NCBI RefSeq assembly: GCF_905479755.1
Contig: NZ_CAJQNT010000039.1
Span: 1 to 40,244 of the forward strand
Direction: 5' to 3'
Length of the DNA: 40,244 nt
From: an uncultured Schumannella sp.
GTDB taxonomy: Bacteria > Actinomycetota > Actinomycetes > Actinomycetales > Microbacteriaceae
A program made the translations under genes and the position numbers. Below are positions 1 through 8,937 of the stretch, in pieces. The notes below the pieces were generated by a model. The model searched no databases and had not been told where the DNA came from. It saw only the letters and a list, made by a program, of their open reading frames with translations. How positions within the stretch are numbered: the first letter of the stretch is position 1; each line of letters opens with the position of its first letter.

Positions 1-689
1 CGCTCGGTTTCGTCGACGACCCCGACGACGGGCTGCTCGCCCCGCAGGCCATCATCCAGCGCATCGGCGAACTCTCCGGCCCCGAAGCGGTCTACGCCGC
101 GGGCGTCGGCCAGCACCAGATGTGGGCCGCGCAGTTCATCAAATACGAGCGCCCCATGTCGTGGCTGAACTCCGGCGGCGCCGGAACGATGGGCTACTCG
201 GTGCCGGCCGCGATGGGCGCCAAGGTGGCCCAGCCCGACCGTCTGGTGTGGGCGATCGACGGCGACGGATGCTTCCAGATGACCAATCAGGAGCTCGCCA
301 CCTGCACCATCAACGACATCCCGATCAAGGTCGCGATCATCAACAACTCGAGCCTCGGCATGGTGCGCCAGTGGCAGACGCTGTTCTACGACGGCCGCCA
401 CTCGTTCACCGACCTCAACACGGGCTCCACCTCGGCCACCGAGCAGACGCGCATGGTGCCCGACTTCGTGAAGCTGGCGGAAGCGTATGGTGCCCTGGGC
501 ATCCGCGTGACGAAGCCCGAAGAGGTGGATGCGGCGATCAAGCTCGCGATCGAGACCAACGACCGGCCCGTCGTCATCGACTTCGTGGTCAGCCGCGACG
601 CGATGGTGTGGCCGATGGTGCCGCAAGGCGTCGGCAACTCGCAAGTGCAGTACGCCCGAGATCACGCCCCCGAGTGGGAGGAGGAGTAG
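1..689 (+). CDS. ilvB: Acetolactate synthase large subunit, 3' part
   Basis: The first complete codon is at base 3 and about 228 residues are visible; family members are near 600 residues, so the N-terminal two thirds lie outside the window. The enzyme joins two pyruvates, or pyruvate and 2-oxobutyrate, in the first common step of valine, leucine and isoleucine synthesis, using thiamine diphosphate, Mg2+ and FAD. The visible part is the C-terminal thiamine-diphosphate domain: [16 protein letters not shown] is followed by the cofactor motif that starts GDGCFQM and closes about 28 residues later at IINN. It ends in EWEEE and lies 3 bases before ilvN, the usual two-subunit arrangement. Confidence 0.97.
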   Translation, partial: LGFVDDPDDGLLAPQAIIQRIGELSGPEAVYAAGVGQHQMWAAQFIKYERPMSWLNSGGAGTMGYSVPAAMGAKVAQPDRLVWAIDGDGCFQMTNQELATCTINDIPIKVAIINNSSLGMVRQWQTLFYDGRHSFTDLNTGSTSATEQTRMVPDFVKLAEAYGALGIRVTKPEEVDAAIKLAIETNDRPVVIDFVVSRDAMVWPMVPQGVGNSQVQYARDHAPEWEEE

Positions 690-692
690 GCC

Positions 693-1202
693 ATGTCGAG
701 ACACGTGCTCTCCCTGCTTGTCGAAGACAAGCCCGGACTCCTGACCCGCGTCGCGGGGCTGTTCGCCCGCCGCGGCTTCAACATCGAGTCGCTCGCGGTC
801 GGCCACTCCGAGCTCGAAGGTCTCAGTCGCATCACCGTCGTGGTGGATGTGGACGCCCTCCCGCTGGAGCAGGTCACCAAGCAGCTGAACAAGCTCATCA
901 ATGTGGTGAAGATCGTCGAACTCGACCCGACCCAGGCGGTCGAGCGCGAGCACCTGCTGATCAAGGTGCGCGTCGACAACACCACCCGCTCGCAGATCCT
1001 CGAGGCGGTGAACCTGTTCCGCGCGCGCGTCGTCGACGTGGCGCCGGATGCGCTCGTTATCGAGGTCACGGGTGACTCGGGCAAGGTGCAGGCCTTCCTG
1101 CGCGTGCTCGAGCCTTACGGGATCAAGGAACTCGCGCAGTCGGGCCTCCTGGCGATCGGTCGCGGTGCGAAGAGCATCAGCGAACGCGTCCTCAAAAACT
1201 GA
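693..1202 (+). CDS. ilvN: Acetolactate synthase small (regulatory) subunit
   Basis: 169 residues, normal length. It is the regulatory partner of IlvB that carries feedback inhibition by valine. An ACT domain fills roughly residues 3-78 (SLLVEDKPGLLTRVAGLF, then RGFNIESLAVG), followed by the C-terminal acetolactate-synthase small-subunit domain. The ATG lies three bases after the ilvB stop and is preceded by GGAGGAG, which overlaps the end of ilvB, so the two subunits are very likely co-translated. Confidence 0.97.
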   Translation: MSRHVLSLLVEDKPGLLTRVAGLFARRGFNIESLAVGHSELEGLSRITVVVDVDALPLEQVTKQLNKLINVVKIVELDPTQAVEREHLLIKVRVDNTTRSQILEAVNLFRARVVDVAPDALVIEVTGDSGKVQAFLRVLEPYGIKELAQSGLLAIGRGAKSISERVLKN

Positions 1203-1210
1203 AAACCCCG

Positions 1211-2350
<1,140 letters not shown>

Positions 2351-2360
2351 TTTTTGGCGC

Positions 2361-2408
2361 CAGGGATGCATCCCTGACGTAAGGGAGTGCCGCGCGCGGC
2401 ACTCCCTT
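2361..2408 (+). terminator. Palindrome and terminator-like hairpin after ilvC
   Basis: Two perfect palindromes follow the ilvC stop: a 16-base one at 2361-2376 (CAGGGATGCATCCCTG) and a 28-base one at 2381-2408 with arm AAGGGAGTGCCGCG. The larger stem is followed by CCGTCTTTT, which fits a Rho-independent terminator for the ilv genes. Confidence 0.7.
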
Positions 2409-2613
2409 CCGTCTTTTGGGCGTCCGTTGGGGCGTTTCCCGCCTGACCTGAGGCGGACGACATCGCAGCAGGCGAGAACGTGGCGGATGCCTCCGCGGGC
2501 GAGGCGGCGGCAGACGGTGCGCCGCAACGCAACCAGCTCCGACCCGCGGCACCCGGGGTCCTCGGCGAGGGCTGGTGCATACGAACGCGCGTACCGCGTA
2601 CCGCGCGCCGCAA

Positions 2614-2658
2614 GCGCGTGCCGCGCGCGGCACGCGCCGCCGCCCGGGATGCATCCCG
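2614..2658. repeat. Second palindrome pair, mirrored order
   Basis: A perfect 24-base palindrome at 2614-2637 (arm GCGCGTGCCGCG) is followed by CGGGATGCATCCCG at 2645-2658. Both cores match those at 2361-2408 but in the opposite order. The rest of the 323-base gap between ilvC and the convergent reductase shows no gene; the sequence from 2409 to 2613 has nothing I can interpret. Confidence 0.6.
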
Positions 2659-2673
2659 CGCGCACACAATGAC

Positions 2674-3447
2674 TTAGGCGCCGCCGAAGCGCTCGGCGCG
2701 GATCTGGGCGGGGTCGTGGCCCGCCTCGACCAGCCACATGGAGATCATTTCGACGAAGGGCGTGGGGCCGCAGAGGTAGATGCGCGGCTTCTCATCCGGC
2801 GGGATGCTGTGCTCAGCGAGCGTCTCACGCGTGATCCGCGCGGGGGCGACCGGCCAGCCCGAAGGCGCCTCACGCGTGTACAGGTAGTCGACCTCGAGCG
2901 GTCCGGGGCAGCGGCGGGCGGCCTCCGCCAGCTCGTGACGGAAGAACACGTGCTCGGGGTCGCGCACCGAGTACAGCAGTCGGAACCGAGTCATGTCGCC
3001 CGCCTCGGCGTGTGCGGCCGCCATCGCATACAGCGGCACGATGCCCGAACCCGCGCCGATCAGCTGCACCGGGGGCAGCTGCGCGCCGTCGCCCTCGGTG
3101 GGCGGATGCCAGAGGAAGAACCGCCCCAAGGGCCCGTGCACTTCGAGCTGGTCGCCGACCCGCAGCTCGTCGACCAGGAACGGCGACACCTCGCCGTACT
3201 CGAGCCGATCGACGACGAGCGTGAGCCGTGTCGACTCGCCCGCCGAGGCGATCGAGTACGCCCGCGAGGCCTGATACCCGTCGGGCGCCGTCAGCCGGAT
3301 GTCGAGGTGGGCTCCCGCGTCGTTGCCCGGCCAGGTGGGCACGTCGAGCACCAGCCGGCGCGAGTTGGGCGTCTCGGGCGACGTCTCGGCCACCGTCGCC
3401 AGGTGCCAGGCCGCACGGTGCACGGCGATCCGGTCGACGACCTTCAT
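2674..3447 (-). CDS. Ferredoxin-reductase-family FAD/NAD(P) oxidoreductase
   Basis: 257 residues. The FAD-binding beta barrel (residues 1-115) carries RAYSIAS at 62-68, the flavin-contacting RxYS motif. The NAD(P)-binding domain follows, with GAGSGIVPL (131-139) and YLCGPTPFVE near 230. No iron-sulfur or haem motif is visible. ATG 3447 lies 7 bases after the stop of the sulfite-oxidase-like gene, so the two are transcribed together. The inferred role is to exchange electrons with that molybdoenzyme. The physiological substrate pair cannot be read from the sequence. Confidence 0.85.
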   Translation of the reverse strand: MKVVDRIAVHRAAWHLATVAETSPETPNSRRLVLDVPTWPGNDAGAHLDIRLTAPDGYQASRAYSIASAGESTRLTLVVDRLEYGEVSPFLVDELRVGDQLEVHGPLGRFFLWHPPTEGDGAQLPPVQLIGAGSGIVPLYAMAAAHAEAGDMTRFRLLYSVRDPEHVFFRHELAEAARRCPGPLEVDYLYTREAPSGWPVAPARITRETLAEHSIPPDEKPRIYLCGPTPFVEMISMWLVEAGHDPAQIRAERFGGA

Positions 3448-3454
3448 CGGCGGG

Positions 3455-4048
<594 letters not shown>

Positions 4049-4123
4049 GCGCATCCTCCCGAACATGAGCGAACCTGGGTTCAGAGTAGACCGCGTGGCG
4101 AGCGGCGTCACGAGTGGCGACCC

Positions 4124-4129
4124 TAGGCT
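4124..4129 (+). promoter_or_regulatory. -10 element for leaderless moaA transcript
   Basis: TAGGCT lies exactly six bases before ATG 4136, and no Shine-Dalgarno sequence is present. This is the actinobacterial leaderless arrangement, with the transcript expected to begin at the start codon. No convincing -35 box is visible. Confidence 0.5.
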
Positions 4130-4135
4130 GGTGGC

Positions 4136-5203
4136 ATGACTTCTCTGGGCCTCGGGATGCCGGCGGTGCGCCGCGATCCGAGCGGCGCGCCCGCCACCGA
4201 CGGCCGCCCCCAGACGGATGCCCTGATCGACCGCTTCGGACGCGTCGCCCACGATCTGCGGGTTTCGATCACGTCGGCGTGCTCGCTGCGCTGCACCTAC
4301 TGCATGCCCGCCGAGGGGCTGCCGGTGATCCCGAAGGACGAGTTGCTGAGCGCCCCCGAGATCGCCCGGCTGGTGGGCATCGCGGCGCGCGATCTGGGCG
4401 TGCGCGACGTGCGGTTCACCGGCGGCGAGCCGTTGACCCGCGCCGACCTGGTCGAGATCATCGCGCTCTCTCGCGAGGCTGCCCCCGAGGCGTCGCTCGC
4501 GATGACGACGAACGCGATCGGGCTCGACAAACGCGCGATCGCGCTGCGTGACGCCGGCCTCGACCGGCTGAACGTCTCGCTCGATACGATCGACCGCGCC
4601 CACTTCGAACGGCTGACCCGCCGCGACCGGCTGCCGGCCGTGTTGCGCGGCATCGCCGCCGCTCACGAGGCGGGGCTCGGCCCGATCAAGGTCAATGCGG
4701 TGCTCATGCGCGAGACGCTCGGCGACGCCCCCGAGTTGCTGGCCTGGGCGATCGACCACGGCGCCCGCCTGCGCTTCATCGAGCAGATGCCGCTCGACGC
4801 CGACGAGGCCTGGCAGCGGGCCAACATGGTGCCCGCCGCCGAACTGCTGGAGGTACTCGGCGCCCGGTTCCGGCTCACCGAGATCGGCCGCGAGGACCCG
4901 TCCGCCCCCGCCGAAGAGTGGCAGGTGGATGACGGCCCCGCCACCGTCGGCATCATCGCCTCGGTCACGCGGCCCTTCTGCGCCGCGTGCGACCGCACCC
5001 GGCTGACCGCGGAGGGCACGGTGCGCTCGTGCCTGTTCGGCGACGACGAGACCGACCTGCGCGGGCTGCTGCGCGGAGGCGCGAGCGACGCCGAACTCGC
5101 CGACCGCTGGCGCGCTGCGATGTGGGGCAAGCAGGCCGGGCACGGCATTGATGCGGCGGACTTCGCGCGCCCGGTGCGATCCATGGGGGCGATCGGCGGA
5201 TGA
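4136..5203 (+). CDS. moaA: GTP 3',8-cyclase (molybdenum cofactor step 1)
   Basis: 355 residues. This radical-SAM enzyme converts GTP to 3',8-cyclo-7,8-dihydro-GTP for molybdopterin synthesis. The N-terminal cluster motif is C49-x3-C53-x2-C56 ([15 protein letters not shown]). The C-terminal cluster cysteines are C282, C285 and C299 ([16 protein letters not shown]). The chain ends in the functional GG tail. FTGGEP is the expected SAM-contact motif. An N-terminal extension of about 30 residues precedes the conserved core. The stop overlaps moaD as ATGA. Confidence 0.97.
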   Translation: MTSLGLGMPAVRRDPSGAPATDGRPQTDALIDRFGRVAHDLRVSITSACSLRCTYCMPAEGLPVIPKDELLSAPEIARLVGIAARDLGVRDVRFTGGEPLTRADLVEIIALSREAAPEASLAMTTNAIGLDKRAIALRDAGLDRLNVSLDTIDRAHFERLTRRDRLPAVLRGIAAAHEAGLGPIKVNAVLMRETLGDAPELLAWAIDHGARLRFIEQMPLDADEAWQRANMVPAAELLEVLGARFRLTEIGREDPSAPAEEWQVDDGPATVGIIASVTRPFCAACDRTRLTAEGTVRSCLFGDDETDLRGLLRGGASDAELADRWRAAMWGKQAGHGIDAADFARPVRSMGAIGG

Positions 5204-5457
5204 CTGCCGTGCGTTCGATTGCCGTGCGCTATTTCGCGGCGGCCGCTGACGTCGCCGGTCGCGAAGACGAGACGCTGAGGTTGCCGGTCGCGGCCACCGT
5301 CGGGCACCTGCGCGCCGCACTGCGCGAGCGCTACGGCGCCGAAATGGATCGGGTCATGACGGCCGGGTCGTTCCTCGTCGACGGGGTCGTGTCACGTGAC
5401 GACGCCCGTGCGCTCGGCGACGCGGTCGACGTGTTGCCGCCGTTCGCGGGCGGGTAG
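5200..5457 (+). CDS. moaD: Molybdopterin synthase small subunit (sulfur carrier)
   Basis: 85 residues, a ubiquitin-fold sulfur carrier ending in the required Gly-Gly (LPPFAGG). The C-terminal glycine is adenylated and thiocarboxylated by a MoeB/MoeZ-type protein, encoded here at 8923-10017. It then donates sulfur within the MoaD-MoaE synthase. Its start overlaps the moaA stop (ATGA), so the two are translationally coupled. It ends seven bases from the convergent SDR-like gene. Confidence 0.95.
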   Translation: MTAVRSIAVRYFAAAADVAGREDETLRLPVAATVGHLRAALRERYGAEMDRVMTAGSFLVDGVVSRDDARALGDAVDVLPPFAGG

Positions 5458-5463
5458 GCGCGC

Positions 5464-6177
5464 CTAACTCTCCACGCCGAGCAGCTTGTGCCCGGCGGCG
5501 ATCTCTTCGCCCGAGATGCTGCCGGCGGCCTGTGAGGTGAGAAAGACGATCAGGGCGGCGACGTCGGCGTAGCTGGACTCGCCGGGGCGTCCGCGCTCGG
5601 GCGCCGGATGCGCGGTCTCGTCGAGCACCGGGCCGGGGTTCACGACGTTGACGGTCACGCCGGTGCCGGCCGCCGAATCCGCGAGCGTCTTGGCGATGGT
5701 GTTCAGGGTGCGGTTGCGCACCGCGCCCGCGAGCGTCGTCGTCATGCGCGCGATCTGGCCGCTTACCCCCACGATCCGGCCGTAGCCCGCGGCCGTCATG
5801 TGGGGCAGGAGCGCGGTGGCGACGCGGAGGAATCCGATCGACTTGCCGCTGATGGCGTCCAGCAGGTGGGCGGCCTCCAGGTCGCGCGCGGCGTCGAGGG
5901 TGGCGGCGGGTGGCGCGGCCGTCAGCACGGCGACGTCGATGCGGCCGTGGCGGGCGAGCACCTCGTCGATCGCGTTCGCGACGGAGGCGTCGTCGCCCGC
6001 GTCGAGCACGACCGAGTCGACGCCGAGCTCGGTGGCGAGAGCGGAGAGCTTCCCCGCGTCGCGGGCCGCGAGCACCACGGTCGCCCCTTCGGCGACGAGC
6101 TGGCGCGCGGTGGCCGAGCCGATGCGGCCGGTTCCGCCGACGACGAGGGCGACACGATTCTGAAGTCCGAGATCCAT
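5464..6177 (-). CDS. SDR-fold protein lacking the YxxxK motif
   Basis: 237 residues with a short-chain dehydrogenase Rossmann start (VALVVGGTGRIGSATARQL, residues 9-27), the adenine-pocket LDAGDD and a serine at IVGVSGQIAR. Where classical SDRs carry YxxxK there is LAGAVRNRTLNTIAKTLA, so both catalytic residues look absent, while VNVVNPGPV is retained. It is the last gene of the moeZ-moeA-moaC/mogA-moaE run, 45 bases after moaE. CAGAAT lies six bases before ATG 6177 and could give a separate leaderless transcript. It may bind a nucleotide without classical SDR chemistry, or reduce something by another mechanism. Function unknown. Confidence 0.8.
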   Translation of the reverse strand: MDLGLQNRVALVVGGTGRIGSATARQLVAEGATVVLAARDAGKLSALATELGVDSVVLDAGDDASVANAIDEVLARHGRIDVAVLTAAPPAATLDAARDLEAAHLLDAISGKSIGFLRVATALLPHMTAAGYGRIVGVSGQIARMTTTLAGAVRNRTLNTIAKTLADSAAGTGVTVNVVNPGPVLDETAHPAPERGRPGESSYADVAALIVFLTSQAAGSISGEEIAAGHKLLGVES

Positions 6178-6222
6178 GCGCCCATTCTGCCGCGCGGGTG
6201 CTCGGGGCGCCGCGCCGGTTCG

Positions 6223-6654
6223 CTACAGCCCGACCCACTCCGAGACGCCGTCGACCAGGTGCTGACGCTTCCAGATCGGCACGCGTTGCTTGATCAGGTC
6301 GACGAGGCGCGAGCAGGCCTCGAAGGCCTCGGCGCGGTGCGGTGCGGCGACCGCGGCGATCAGGGCGGCATCCCCGATTTCGAGCCGTCCGATGCGGTGC
6401 ACGGCCGCGACCCGCAGGCCCGTCTCGGCGGCGATCTCGGCGCAGGTCTCGCGCAGGAAGCGTTCCGCCTCCGGGTGCGCACGGTAGTCGAGCGCGCGCA
6501 CGCCGTCGCCGTGGTCGTGGTTGCGGATCACTCCGGCGAAACAGACGACGGCACCGTCCGCGGCGGTCACCACCGAATCCTCGATGCGGGCGCGGTCGAG
6601 GGGTTCTTCGGTCACCTGGGCGAGCGCGACGAAGCCCGGCGTGCCCTCAGTCAT
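6223..6654 (-). CDS. moaE: Molybdopterin synthase catalytic subunit
   Basis: 143 residues. With MoaD it inserts two sulfurs into cyclic pyranopterin monophosphate to form molybdopterin. The catalytic lysine region LIKQRVPIWKRQ gives K122 and K129, and FAGVIRNHDHGDGV and LDYRAHPEAE are family signatures. Its ATG 6654 overlaps the end of the moaC-mogA gene by eight bases (ATGACTGA), so translation is coupled. Its MoaD partner is on the opposite strand with moaA. Confidence 0.97.
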   Translation of the reverse strand: MTEGTPGFVALAQVTEEPLDRARIEDSVVTAADGAVVCFAGVIRNHDHGDGVRALDYRAHPEAERFLRETCAEIAAETGLRVAAVHRIGRLEIGDAALIAAVAAPHRAEAFEACSRLVDLIKQRVPIWKRQHLVDGVSEWVGL

Positions 6655-7687
6655 GGTCGCCGCCGGCGAGCTGGTCGAGCAGGTGCGGCAGCAGAGGTTC
6701 GAGCACGGCGAGGCCGTCGCGCACGCCGCCCGTGGATCCCGGAAGGTTCACGATGACGGTCGAGCCGGCGACGCCCGCGAGCGCGCGGCTGAGCGCGGCG
6801 GTCGGGGTGGCGGCGCGGCCGGCGGCGCGCACGGCCTCGGCAATGCCGGGAAGTTCGCGGTCGAGCACGGCGGCGGTCGCCTCCGGCGTGCGGTCGGTGG
6901 GCGAGATGCCGGTGCCGCCCGTGGTGAGGATCAGTGCCGGGTGTTCCGCGACGGCCTCGGCGAGGGCGGTCGGCAGCTCGGCGTCAGCGACGATGCGCGG
7001 GGCGACGGCCGCGAAGCCGTGGGTCTCGAGCCAGGCGGTGATGATGGGGCCGGTGGTGTCGTCGCGGGTGCCGGCGGCGGCGCGGGTGGAGGAGACGAGG
7101 GTGAGGGCCGTCGGTCGAGTAGCCGACGCAGTCGGCGTATCGAGACCCGCGGAGGCGCCGAGCGGTTTCGATACGCCCTCCGGGCTACTCAACCGGCTGA
7201 GGGCGTGGGCGGCGTCGCGGGTCCAGTGGCCGTGCTTGCCGCCGGTCTTCTCGAGCAGACGGATCTCGCCGAGCTCGGCGAGCGGGTCGACGGCCTTGAT
7301 CATGTCGTGCAGGGTGAGGCCCGCGACGGCGACCGCGGTGAGCGCCTCCATCTCGACGCCGGTGCGGCCGGTGACGGCCGCGGTGGCGCGAATCTGAATC
7401 TCGCTCTCGCCGAGCTCGAAGTCGACATCGACCGAGTCGAGTCCGAGCGAGTGGGCGAGCGGAATGAGCTCATCCACGCGCTTGGCGCCCTGGATACCGG
7501 CCAGCCGGGCGGTGGCGAGCACGTCGCCCTTCGGCATCCCCTCGCCCTGAATCAGGCCGATCACCTCGGGCGTCGTCAGCAGCCGTCCCCCCGCGAGCGC
7601 GACGCGGCGGGTGATCGGCTTGGCGCCGACGTCGACCATGTGCGCCTGCCCGGCGGCGTCGAGGTGGGTCAGCTTCGGCTTGGTCAT
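6647..7687 (-). CDS. MoaC-MogA/MoaB fusion with repeat-encoded linker
   Basis: 346 residues. Residues 1-155 are MoaC, cyclic pyranopterin monophosphate synthase (KPITRRVALAGG, LIPLAHSLGL, VGMEMEAL-type segment GVEMEALTAVAVAGLTLHDM). Residues 193-346 are MogA/MoaB-type molybdopterin adenylyltransferase (LILTTGGTGISPTDRTPEA, NLPGSTGGVRDGL). The joining stretch, roughly 156-192, contains residues 165-175 and 181-192 translated from two facing copies of the palindromic repeat at 7164-7194 and 7113-7147. MoaC/MoaB fusions are known; a linker made from repeat DNA is the unusual part. ATG 7687 overlaps the moeA stop (ATGA). Confidence 0.95.
   Translation of the reverse strand: MTKPKLTHLDAAGQAHMVDVGAKPITRRVALAGGRLLTTPEVIGLIQGEGMPKGDVLATARLAGIQGAKRVDELIPLAHSLGLDSVDVDFELGESEIQIRATAAVTGRTGVEMEALTAVAVAGLTLHDMIKAVDPLAELGEIRLLEKTGGKHGHWTRDAAHALSRLSSPEGVSKPLGASAGLDTPTASATRPTALTLVSSTRAAAGTRDDTTGPIITAWLETHGFAAVAPRIVADAELPTALAEAVAEHPALILTTGGTGISPTDRTPEATAAVLDRELPGIAEAVRAAGRAATPTAALSRALAGVAGSTVIVNLPGSTGGVRDGLAVLEPLLPHLLDQLAGGDHD
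7113..7147. repeat. Palindromic repeat, copy B1 (inside moaC-mogA)
   Basis: 35 bases from GGTCGAGTAGCC to GGCGTATCGAGACC. It is in inverted orientation to copy B2, from which it is separated by 16 bases. It is read in frame in the minus-strand fusion gene as about residues 181-192 (LDTPTASATRP). Confidence 0.85.
7164..7194. repeat. Palindromic repeat, copy B2 (inside moaC-mogA)
   Basis: 31 bases, GGTTTCGATACGCC to GGGCTACTCAACC with inner stem GCCC-tcc-GGGC. It is read in frame as about residues 165-175 (RLSSPEGVSKP). With copy B1 it forms a tail-to-tail pair like the twin units of bacterial interspersed mosaic elements. Confidence 0.85.
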
Positions 7688-8889
7688 AGTTCGACAGTCT
7701 CCACGATCTCGCCCGCATCCAGGTGGGTGACGCCCTCCGGCACGACGATGAGCAACTCGGCGGCCGCGAGGGCCGCGACCAGGTGCGAGCCGGGTCCGGC
7801 GATCGTCGCCACCCCGGACTCGCCGCGCACCCCGCGCAGGAACTGGCGCTTGCCGGCGACCGAGTCGAGCGTGTGGGCGAGCGGTTCGCGGCGGCGGACG
7901 GCGCGCGGCAGAGCGGCGATCTCGCGCAGGACGGGCGCCGCGAACAGCTCGAACGACAGCTGCGAGCTGACCGGGTTCCCCGGGAAACACAGCACCGGGA
8001 TGCCCACCCACGCGCCCGTACCCTGCGGCCCGCCGGGCTGCATCGCCACACTCCCGACGAGGGCACCGCGCGGCTCGAGCACCTCGCGCACGACCTCGTG
8101 CTCGCCCATCGAGACGCCGCCGCTGGTGACGATCAGCTCGGCGCCCGCCTCGACGGCTGCGTCGAGCAGGGCCGCGAAGCTTTCGGCGTCGTCTTGCACC
8201 CGCCCCGTGAAGACGACCTGGGCTCCGGCGCTGCGGGCGGCGGCGAGGAGCGCCGGCCCGTTGGCGTCGAACAGTTCGCCGGGCCCCGCCGCAGTGCCGG
8301 GGGCGACGAGTTCGCTGCCGGTCGAAACGATCGCCACGCGCACGGGCGTCGTCACCTCGACGTGGGTGAGGCCCGCGGCGGCGAGTGCGGCGAGGTGGCG
8401 CGAGCGCAGCAGGCGGCCCGCGGGCACCAGTTCGGCCCCCGCGGCGAGGTCGGAGCCGGCCTCCCGCACATACAGCCCGGGGGTGGGGGCCGCGAGCACG
8501 GCACCGCGGTCGTCGGTGTCTTCGATGCGCACCACGGCATCCGCTCCGGCGGGCACGGGCGCGCCGGTCATGATGCGCACGGCCGTGCCGGGGGCGAGCG
8601 GAGCGGGCTCGCCGGGGGCGGCCGCGATCTCGCCGACCAGCGGGAGCAGCACGGGGGAGTCGACACTGGCGCCGGCGAGGTCGGCGGCGCGGACGGCGAT
8701 GCCGTCCATCTGCGAGTTGCGAAACAGCGGAAGCGCGACGGGCGAGGTCACGGCGCGGGCGGTCACGCGATCCAGGGCGTCATCGAGCGGAACGGTCTCG
8801 CGCGTGCGCTCGCGCAGCGCGGCGAGCAGGGCGTCCACCGCGGCGGAGTGCTCCTCGACGCTGCGGCGGAAGGCGGCGGTGCCGGCCAT
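7684..8889 (-). CDS. moeA: Molybdopterin molybdenumtransferase
   Basis: 401 residues, normal MoeA length. It inserts molybdate into adenylated molybdopterin, directly after the MogA step encoded by the next gene. The chain shows NSQMDGIAVRAADLAG near residue 58, PGTAVRIMTGAPVPAGADAVVRIEDT, IVSTGSELV, the central TSGGVSMGEHEVV, FPGNPVSS and a C-terminal beta-barrel domain. The start ATG 8889 gives MAGTAAFRRSVEEH. It lies at the end of a 16-base tandem duplication that repeats an ATG and a stop codon between moeZ and moeA. Confidence 0.96.
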   Translation of the reverse strand: MAGTAAFRRSVEEHSAAVDALLAALRERTRETVPLDDALDRVTARAVTSPVALPLFRNSQMDGIAVRAADLAGASVDSPVLLPLVGEIAAAPGEPAPLAPGTAVRIMTGAPVPAGADAVVRIEDTDDRGAVLAAPTPGLYVREAGSDLAAGAELVPAGRLLRSRHLAALAAAGLTHVEVTTPVRVAIVSTGSELVAPGTAAGPGELFDANGPALLAAARSAGAQVVFTGRVQDDAESFAALLDAAVEAGAELIVTSGGVSMGEHEVVREVLEPRGALVGSVAMQPGGPQGTGAWVGIPVLCFPGNPVSSQLSFELFAAPVLREIAALPRAVRRREPLAHTLDSVAGKRQFLRGVRGESGVATIAGPGSHLVAALAAAELLIVVPEGVTHLDAGEIVETVEL

Positions 8890-8937
8890 CTCAGCGACCT
8901 GCCATCTCAGTACCTCGGCATCTCAGTACCTCGGCAT
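8889..8937 (-). repeat. 16-bp start-region stutter between moeZ and moeA
   Basis: On the minus strand, ATGs occur at 8937, 8921, 8905 and 8889, exactly 16 bases apart. The first unit ATGCCGAGGTACTGAG is the end of moeZ; the second is an exact copy; the third is diverged (ATGGCAGGTCGCTGAG). Each unit therefore encodes a four-codon frame (MPRY or MAGR) ending TGAGATG, one base before the next ATG. The first two also carry AGG seven bases before the following ATG. Confidence 0.85.
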
